DNA from: Rhodoferax sediminis
GTDB lineage: Bacteria > Pseudomonadota > Gammaproteobacteria > Burkholderiales > Burkholderiaceae_C
NCBI RefSeq assembly: GCF_006970865.1
Contig: NZ_CP035503.1
Span: forward strand, 2,307,001-2,371,000
Direction: 5' to 3'
DNA length: 64,000 nt
Part shown: positions 58,388 to 64,000 of the stretch, one piece after another
Position numbering within the stretch: position 1 is the first letter of the stretch
How the letters are laid out: every line of letters starts with the position of its first letter
Made by a program: the position numbers and the translations under genes
The notes under the pieces: generated by a model
Seen by the model: only the letters and a program-made list of their open reading frames with translations
Told to the model about the DNA's origin: nothing
Databases searched by the model: none

Positions 58388-59216
58388 CAAAAGCCCCCTT
58401 CTGATACGCCACCAGCTCGGGCGACTGGGGAAAACGCCGCTGCAACTGGTCGGCCAGTTGCAGCATGGCCTCGCGATTGTTCATGCGGCGCTCGACCTTG
58501 ATGCCCAGCCACAGCGATTCCGCGTTGGCCAGATCGGTGTTGTTGATGCGCCGGATGTAGAACCGGGCGCGCGTGAGCTCGTTGCGCTGAAACAGCAGGC
58601 TGGCCAGGTTGTAGCCCGTGATGGGATTGCCGGCATCGAGCTGGTACGACTGGGACAGCGTGGCTTCCGCCTCTGCCTTGTGGCCGGCTTGCATCTGGCA
58701 CAAGCCTTCCGTCATCAGGGTCTTGGCTTTTTCGCCATAGAGCGGGATGGCCAGCGCCTGCTTGAAGGCCTGGTCCGCTTCCGGGTAGCGGCGCTGCTGG
58801 CACAGCATCCAGCCGTAGTTGTGCAGGATGCCGCCGTCGCGCGGCTTCAAGGCCATGGCGCGGCGAAAACTGTCCTCGGCCAATTTGGGGTCGTCCAGCC
58901 GCATGTAGACCAGGCCGCGCAGGTTGTAGGCCTCGCCATAGCTGGGGTCCGTCACGATGGCCCGCTTGAGCTCGTCGAGCGCTATCGTCGTCTGGCCCCG
59001 GTTGAAGTAGTCCACCGCGAGGTCCAGCCGGATTTGCGCCCGTTTGCGGGCCGGCGTTGCATCCGATTCGGTGGCGATGTCGGTACCGGCGTCAGACGCG
59101 CCCGTCGTGCCTGAATTCGCCGCGCAACCCGCCAGGCCGGCCAGCGCCGACACCACGAAACAGGCCTGCGCCAGCCACAGGACAACCTGCCGCTTGCCTA
59201 CACCGGGGTTCTTCAT
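58380..59216 (-). CDS. pilW: Type IV pilus biogenesis lipoprotein PilW/PilF
   Basis: 278 residues. A lipoprotein signal (VVLWLAQACFVVSALAGLAGCA) precedes about six TPR repeats (RLDLAVDYFNRGQTTIALDELKRAIVTDPSYGEAYNLRGLVYMRLDDPKLAEDSFRRAMALKPRDGGILHNYGWMLCQQRRYPEADQAFKQAL). PilF/PilW is the pilotin that brings the PilQ secretin to the outer membrane. It follows rlmN after 3 bases, so translation may be coupled. Other pilus genes are not in the window. Confidence 0.9.
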   Translation of the reverse strand: MKNPGVGKRQVVLWLAQACFVVSALAGLAGCAANSGTTGASDAGTDIATESDATPARKRAQIRLDLAVDYFNRGQTTIALDELKRAIVTDPSYGEAYNLRGLVYMRLDDPKLAEDSFRRAMALKPRDGGILHNYGWMLCQQRRYPEADQAFKQALAIPLYGEKAKTLMTEGLCQMQAGHKAEAEATLSQSYQLDAGNPITGYNLASLLFQRNELTRARFYIRRINNTDLANAESLWLGIKVERRMNNREAMLQLADQLQRRFPQSPELVAYQKGAFDE

Positions 59217-59219
59217 GCC

Positions 59220-60368
59220 TCAAATCTCCTTGGTGGCAACAGCGGTTGCCTCGACCGGTTTCAACATCACGATGCGCTGGCGCGCGATGCGCTTGCCCAC
59301 GCCGGTTCGGTCCTTGACATCGCCTGCGAGCTGGCCGCAGGCGGCATCGATATCGTCCCCGCGCGTCTTGCGCACCGTGGTCACGATCCCCGCATCGCTC
59401 AGAATTTTGCCAAACGCGGCCACCTGCTCCGGCGGCGAGCACAGCAATCCGGATTCGGGAAAGGGATTGAAGGGAATCAGGTTGAACTTGCACCAGATGC
59501 CCTGCCCCTGATGCTGGCGCACCAGGCTGACCAGTTGCCGCGCCTGCTCCAGCTGGTCGTTCACCCCATCGAGCATGCAGTACTCGAACGTGATGAAGTC
59601 GCGCGGCGCATGGGCCAGATAGCGGTTGCAGGCATCGAGCAATTCATTCAAAGGGTACTTGCGATTCAGCGGCACCAGGTTGTCGCGCAAGGCGTCGGTC
59701 GGGGCATGAAGCGAGACCGCGAGCGCCACCGGGCAGTCCAGGCCCAGACGGTCGATCATGGGCACCACGCCGGAGGTCGACACCGTCACGCGCCGGCGCG
59801 ACAGGCCATAGCCGTGGTCGTCGAGCATGGTGCGCAGGGCGGGGATCAGCGCCGCGTAGTTCTGCAGCGGCTCGCCCATGCCCATCATCACCACGTTGGA
59901 GATGACACGCTCGTCGCGCGCCAGGTGCTTGCGCAGAAAATGCTCGGCAAACCACAGCTGCGCGGTGATCTCTCCGCTGGTCAGGTTGCGGCTGAAGCCC
60001 TGGTGCCCGGTCGAGCAGAATCGGCAGCCGACCGCGCAGCCCGCCTGGGACGACACGCACAGGGTGCCGCGATCCTCTTCGGGGATGAATACCGCCTCGA
60101 CCGCGTTGCCGGCGCCCACATCGAACAGCCATTTGATGGTGCCGTCCGATGATTCGTGCTGCGAGATGACCTGCAGGCCCTGGATATGGGCCGCCACCTT
60201 GAGTTTTTCGCGCAGCGACTTGGCCAGATCGGTCATCTGGTCGAAATCGCAGGCGCCCTTCTGGTGAATCCAGCGGAACAACTGGGTGGCACGGAAGCGT
60301 TTTTCTCCGTGCCGCTCGCAAAAGGCGGCCAGGCCCTCAAGGTCGTAGTCGAGCAGGTTGGCCGTCAT
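59220..60368 (-). CDS. rlmN: Dual-specificity RNA methyltransferase RlmN
   Basis: 382 residues. The radical SAM motif [11 protein letters not shown] places the cluster Cys at 111, 115 and 118. Other conserved parts are [76 protein letters not shown], and a C-terminal Cys region (AACGQLAG). It methylates C2 of A2503 in 23S rRNA and A37 of some tRNAs. It is 19 bases downstream of ndk. Confidence 0.94.
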   Translation of the reverse strand: MTANLLDYDLEGLAAFCERHGEKRFRATQLFRWIHQKGACDFDQMTDLAKSLREKLKVAAHIQGLQVISQHESSDGTIKWLFDVGAGNAVEAVFIPEEDRGTLCVSSQAGCAVGCRFCSTGHQGFSRNLTSGEITAQLWFAEHFLRKHLARDERVISNVVMMGMGEPLQNYAALIPALRTMLDDHGYGLSRRRVTVSTSGVVPMIDRLGLDCPVALAVSLHAPTDALRDNLVPLNRKYPLNELLDACNRYLAHAPRDFITFEYCMLDGVNDQLEQARQLVSLVRQHQGQGIWCKFNLIPFNPFPESGLLCSPPEQVAAFGKILSDAGIVTTVRKTRGDDIDAACGQLAGDVKDRTGVGKRIARQRIVMLKPVEATAVATKEI

Positions 60369-60387
60369 CGCATGATCAATCGATGGA

Positions 60388-60813
60388 TCAGCGCGAGTAA
60401 ACGTTCATGCCCGCGAAGAAGAAGCTGATTTCTTCTTTCGCCGTCTCGGCGGCATCGGAGCCATGCACGGCATTCGCGTCGATGCTGTCGGCAAAGTCGG
60501 CGCGGATGGTGCCGGCGTCGGCCTTCTTGGGGTCGGTGGCGCCCATCAGGTCGCGATTTTTCAGGATGGCGTTCTTGCCCTCCAGCACCTGGATCATCAC
60601 CGGGCCGGAGATCATGAAGTCCACCAGGTCCTTGAAGAAGGGCCGCGCCTTGTGCACGGCGTAGAAGGCCTCGGCTTCGGCGCGCGACAGGTGCGCCATG
60701 CGGGCGGCGATTACTTTCAGGCCGGCGGCCTCGAAGCGGGCATAAATCTGGCCGATCACGTTTTTGGCAACGGCATCGGGCTTGATGATGGAGAGGGTGC
60801 GTTCGATAGCCAT
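60388..60813 (-). CDS. ndk: Nucleoside diphosphate kinase
   Basis: 141 residues. [31 protein letters not shown], the loop [31 protein letters not shown] with the phospho-His at about residue 117, and the C-terminal FFFAG. It equilibrates nucleoside di- and triphosphates. The gene starts the ndk-rlmN-pilW-rodZ-ispG-hisS run; its promoter should lie in the 154-base gap upstream (60814-60967), which holds no other gene. Confidence 0.95.
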   Translation of the reverse strand: MAIERTLSIIKPDAVAKNVIGQIYARFEAAGLKVIAARMAHLSRAEAEAFYAVHKARPFFKDLVDFMISGPVMIQVLEGKNAILKNRDLMGATDPKKADAGTIRADFADSIDANAVHGSDAAETAKEEISFFFAGMNVYSR

Positions 60814-60967
60814 ATGTATTTTTCCTGAGCTTGGATGTTGATTTTCGCCCCACGGGCAAAGCCTTGTATTTTAACCGGTACCATGAATTCGCCTTCGGCA
60901 TTGCGTCAGGGAGGATCAGTGCAAGGGGCCGGTGGTTCCGTCCTGTCCGGGCGGCGGCTGGCGCCTG

Positions 60968-62419
60968 TTATCGGCCGCGGCCACCCCCGCCACGGCGCTG
61001 GCCGCCTCCTCCGCCACCGCCACCACCGCTGCGGCGTTGACCCTGGCCTTGGCCCTGCCCTTGTCCCTGGCGCTGCCGGGTGAAGCTGTCGGCGCCGATG
61101 TAGCCAAACGCCGTCTTCATCGGGTCGGGCTGCGCGCTGGCGCTTTGCCGGTCATCGCGCTCGCCGCCCTTGCGCCGCTGGCCCTGACCCTGACCTTTAC
61201 CCTGGTTGTTTCCGGGCGCGCCGGCAGGCGCCGCATTGCGCTGCCCCTCGCCGGAGCCTCGCGGGCCCGCACCGCGTCCGCCGCGGCGCCGGTTGCGCCC
61301 GCCCGCGCGGCCGGCGCCGTCACGCCCCTGCGATTCGCCGGCGCCCGGGCCGCGCACCTCGCCACGGCCCTGCCCATTGGCGGAGCCTGCCGCCTGCACC
61401 AGCGCGCGGATGTCACGCTCGTCCAGTTCCAGCCAGGCGCCGCGCTTGAGGCCGCGCGGCAGCACCATGGCGCCGTAGCGGATGCGGATCAGGCGGCTGA
61501 CCGCGTGACCGACAGCCTCGAGCATGCGGCGCACTTCGCGGTTGCGGCCTTCGGAAATCGTCACGCGGTACCAGCAGTTGGAACCTTCTCCGCCGCCGTC
61601 CTCGATCGAGCCAAACTGGGCCACCCCGTCGTCCAGCTTCACGCCCTCCAGCAGGCGCTGTTTCTCGTCATTGCTCAGCGCGCCGAGCACGCGCACAGCG
61701 TACTCGCGCTCCAGCCCGAAGCGCGGGTGCATCAGCTTGTTGGCCAGCTCGCCCGAGTTGGTGAACAGCAGCAGGCCTTCGGTGTTCAGGTCCAGCCGCC
61801 CGACCGATTGCCACTTGCCCTGCACCAGCTTGGGCAGGCGGCGAAACACCGTGGGGCGGTTCTGCGGATCGTCATTCGTGACCACCTCGCCCACCGGCTT
61901 GTGGTACGCGATCACGCGCGCTGGCGGCGGGTCGACGCGAAAGCGGATCGGCTTGCCATTGACCTTGACCTGGTCGCCGAACTGGATGCGCTGGCCAATG
62001 TGCGCCGGCTCGTTGTTGACCGAGATGCGCCCTTCCACGATGAGCTGCTCCATCTCGAGCCGCGAACCTAGGCCGGTCTGCGCCAGCACCTTGTGCAGCT
62101 TGGGACTCTCGGCCTGCGGGGCGAGCACGCGCTTCAGGCTGGGCAGCTCTTCGCTCTCCTCGTCGGCGTCGAACTGCCCCGAGACCACATCGGCGAATCG
62201 GATCGGCACGGGCGGGGCATTGACTGGCGGCTTGCTGCGCTGGGCCAGCGAGCCGTCATCGGTCTCGTCGGAGTCCTCGGAGTCCTCGTCGTCGTCCCAT
62301 TTCTCGTGCACTACCAAATCAGTAGCATCCTGCGAAGACGCAGCATGGGCTGGAACCTTCTTTTCCTCATCATCCAGTTCCGCTGGAGAGGTCGGCTCGG
62401 GGGTGTTGTGATCGTTCAT
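60968..62419 (-). CDS. rluB: 23S rRNA pseudouridine 2605 synthase RluB with long basic tail
   Basis: 483 residues, against about 290 in E. coli. An acidic N-terminal extension of about 110 residues precedes the S4 domain ([45 protein letters not shown]). The catalytic domain has [27 protein letters not shown] with the catalytic Asp. A long Gly/Arg/Gln-rich tail contains [16 protein letters not shown], and the chain ends in poly-Gly/Arg. Overlaps the scpB stop by 4 bases (ATGA). Confidence 0.9.
   Translation of the reverse strand: MNDHNTPEPTSPAELDDEEKKVPAHAASSQDATDLVVHEKWDDDEDSEDSDETDDGSLAQRSKPPVNAPPVPIRFADVVSGQFDADEESEELPSLKRVLAPQAESPKLHKVLAQTGLGSRLEMEQLIVEGRISVNNEPAHIGQRIQFGDQVKVNGKPIRFRVDPPPARVIAYHKPVGEVVTNDDPQNRPTVFRRLPKLVQGKWQSVGRLDLNTEGLLLFTNSGELANKLMHPRFGLEREYAVRVLGALSNDEKQRLLEGVKLDDGVAQFGSIEDGGGEGSNCWYRVTISEGRNREVRRMLEAVGHAVSRLIRIRYGAMVLPRGLKRGAWLELDERDIRALVQAAGSANGQGRGEVRGPGAGESQGRDGAGRAGGRNRRRGGRGAGPRGSGEGQRNAAPAGAPGNNQGKGQGQGQRRKGGERDDRQSASAQPDPMKTAFGYIGADSFTRQRQGQGQGQGQGQRRSGGGGGGGGGQRRGGGGRGR
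62308..62358 (+). repeat. Dispersed short repeat copy inside the rluB N-terminal extension
   Basis: ACCAAATCAGTAGCATCCTG, spacer, then GCATGGGCTGGAACCTTCTT. Fits the family core loosely; antisense to rluB, frame kept open. Confidence 0.55.
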
Positions 62420-63138
62420 GCTTGAGTCCCGTTGAGTGGGGTGGTTTCGTCCCCGGCAGGGGTGTCGGCCAGCAGGGCTGCTGGCGCCGATTCGTAGGCG
62501 GTGGTGTCGTCCGCGTCGAGCGCATCACCGGGTACCAGAACAGCGTCTGCCGCCGGCTCGGCCATCGGCAGCGCCGGCTGCGATGCCTCCAGCGTGTTCA
62601 AGGCGTCCAGCATGCCGGCCTGCCCCGATGCGTTGTCCGACACGGGCAGCTGGTCCAGCGATTCGATGCCCAGGTCGTCGAGAAACTGTTTGGTGGTGGC
62701 GAACAGTGCCGGGCGGCCGACGGTCTCACGGTGGCCGATCACCTCCACCCAGCCGCGGTCTTCCAGCTGCTTGAGGATCAGCGAGTTGATGGTGACGCCG
62801 CGAATGTCTTCCATGTCGCCCCGGGTCACCGGCTGCCGGTACGCAATGATGGCCAGCGTTTCCAGCGTCGCGCGGCTGTAGCGCGGCGGCTTTTCGGGGT
62901 GCAGCCGGTCCAGGTATTCGCGCAGTTCGGGGCGGCTCTGGAAGCGCCAGCCCGTGGCCACGCTGACCAGTTCGACGCCGCGTGGGGTCCAGTCGTTTTG
63001 CAGATCCTGTAACAGCGACTTGATGGTGTCGGCGCCCAGTTCGTCATTGAACAGGACGCGCAGCTCGCGCACCGGCAGCGGTTGCTGCGAACAGATCAAG
63101 GCCGTTTCGAGGACGCGTTTGGCATCCGCCGTATTCAT
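62416..63138 (-). CDS. scpB: Segregation and condensation protein B
   Basis: 240 residues. Two winged helices: [28 protein letters not shown] and [78 protein letters not shown], the classic ScpB signature. The C-terminal 75 residues are Ala/Pro/Asp-rich and poorly conserved. ScpB binds ScpA and SMC in chromosome compaction. scpA is not beside it here. The ATG at 63138 was taken over an upstream TTG. Confidence 0.93.
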   Translation of the reverse strand: MNTADAKRVLETALICSQQPLPVRELRVLFNDELGADTIKSLLQDLQNDWTPRGVELVSVATGWRFQSRPELREYLDRLHPEKPPRYSRATLETLAIIAYRQPVTRGDMEDIRGVTINSLILKQLEDRGWVEVIGHRETVGRPALFATTKQFLDDLGIESLDQLPVSDNASGQAGMLDALNTLEASQPALPMAEPAADAVLVPGDALDADDTTAYESAPAALLADTPAGDETTPLNGTQA

Positions 63139-63265
63139 GTATTGCAATTTCCGGGAAAAGGCGCTTCTTGAAGCGCAAAAATCAGGGACGATTCAATTCG
63201 GAGCGTGGCCGGGAAGCCGCAGTTCAGGCAACGCGCACCTCAAGCTGGCAAGCGAGGCGCGAGCA

Positions 63266-64000
63266 CTAGGCTCCTGACGCAGCATTGTAACTTAGGCTCC
63301 AGGCCATCAAGGCCCGTTCCATATCGGGCGGCAGGGGCGCGTGGAACTCGAGCGCCTGCCCCGTCACCGGATGCACAAACGCCAGCCGGAAGGCGTGCAG
63401 GGCCTGGCGCTGCAGGCCCGCCGCGGGCGCGCCGCCATACACCTCGTCCGCCACCAGCGGATGGCCAATGGAGGCCATATGGACCCGAATCTGGTGCGTG
63501 CGGCCGGTTTGCAAAGTACAACGCACCCAACAGCCAAGCTCACAATCTTGTAGCAGCTCCACCATGGTGCTGGCCGGCTTGCCGGCGTTTTGATTCATAT
63601 CCACGACCGCCATGCGCAGGCGGTTGCGCGGATCACGTCCCACGGGCGCCTCCACCAGCCGCGCGGCCGGCCCGCTCCAGCGGCGGTGCGCCAATGCCAG
63701 GTACTGCCGGCTCACCTCGCGCGCCGCGATCAACTGCACCAGCGCATCCATCACCTGCCGGGTGCGCGCCACGACCATCAGGCCGCTGGTGTCCTTGTCC
63801 AGCCGGTGCACGATGCCGGCGCGCGGCAGCAGCCGGGCCGCCTCGTCGCGTGCCAGCAAGCCGTTGAGCAGCGTGCCACTCCAGTTGCCGGGCGCCGGAT
63901 GCACCACCAGCCCCGCAGGTTTGTTGACCACCAGCAGATGTTCGTCCTCGAACACTACGTCGATCGGCATGGCCTCGGGTTTGAATGCCTGGCTTTGCGG
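63266..64000 (-). CDS. rluD: RluA-family pseudouridine synthase (RluD-like), 3' part
   Basis: The last about 245 codons; the frame is still open at the window edge, where the S4 domain should lie. Conserved parts are DVVFEDEHLLVVNKPAGLVVHPAPG, the catalytic-Asp motif GIVHRLDKDTSGLMVVAR, RQYLAL, QTGRTHQIRVHMASIGHPLVADEVYGG and LHAFRLAFVHPVTG. These fit RluD, which modifies helix 69 of 23S rRNA. RluA/RluC paralogues cannot be fully excluded without the N-terminus. Confidence 0.88.
   Translation of the reverse strand, partial: PQSQAFKPEAMPIDVVFEDEHLLVVNKPAGLVVHPAPGNWSGTLLNGLLARDEAARLLPRAGIVHRLDKDTSGLMVVARTRQVMDALVQLIAAREVSRQYLALAHRRWSGPAARLVEAPVGRDPRNRLRMAVVDMNQNAGKPASTMVELLQDCELGCWVRCTLQTGRTHQIRVHMASIGHPLVADEVYGGAPAAGLQRQALHAFRLAFVHPVTGQALEFHAPLPPDMERALMAWSLSYNAASGA

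Overview
The window reads as a high-GC chromosome segment of a betaproteobacterium, most likely Burkholderiales/Comamonadaceae (Polaromonas-, Rhodoferax- or Variovorax-like). This is inferred from gene order (ndk-rlmN-pilW-rodZ-ispG-hisS-yfgM-bamB-der-hfq-hflX-hflK-hflC-DUF2065-hisZ-purA), an orphan Bug/TctC receptor, an IclR-type regulator beside pobA, and a dispersed short repeat. No similarity search was possible. All family names come from reading motifs and lengths.

Left part (1-25 kb) is accessory catabolism. It opens with the end of a branched-chain amino acid ABC operon (livM-livG-livF). Next come a pirin remnant and a pobR/pobA pair for 4-hydroxybenzoate. A short CoA-transferase gene follows, then a small island (about 5230-7383) with two paralogous genes of unknown function and a small putative secreted protein. 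A truncated DUF1697 gene and a truncated Rieske gene flank the island. A tartrate cluster follows: a LysR regulator, tartrate dehydrogenase, MFS carrier, glycerate 2-kinase, pyruvate kinase, enolase and a TctC receptor. Together these could carry tartrate through glycerate, 2-phosphoglycerate and PEP to pyruvate. An IS630-type transposase remnant lies inside this cluster. Then come a MarR/MFS pair, ygiQ, trhO, a CHRD lipoprotein, a methyltransferase and a glutathione transferase.

Middle part (25-44 kb) holds an MFS carrier plus M20 amidohydrolase, a TRIC-type membrane protein, beta-oxidation genes (acyl-CoA dehydrogenase, thiolase, two-domain hydratase/dehydrogenase), an SMP-30 protein, a MarR-GNAT fusion, a split chromate transporter, rlmB, a PEP-CTERM protein, a ybbA/tesA divergent pair, mnmH and metC.

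Right part (44-64 kb) is a long, almost uninterrupted minus-strand housekeeping block: a phosphoribosyltransferase, purA, hisZ, the hfl/hfq genes, der, bamB, yfgM, hisS, ispG, rodZ, pilW, rlmN, ndk, rluB, scpB and the 3' part of an rluD-like gene that runs off the edge.

The most unusual features are (i) the two-paralogue island of unknown function, (ii) a family of about 50-70 bp imperfect repeats with at least a dozen copies, several inside conserved genes (livG, chrA half, mnmH, hisZ, bamB signal peptide, rluB), and (iii) a tartrate cluster carrying its own lower-glycolysis enzymes and two copies of a putative operator. I see no CRISPR array, rRNA or tRNA gene.
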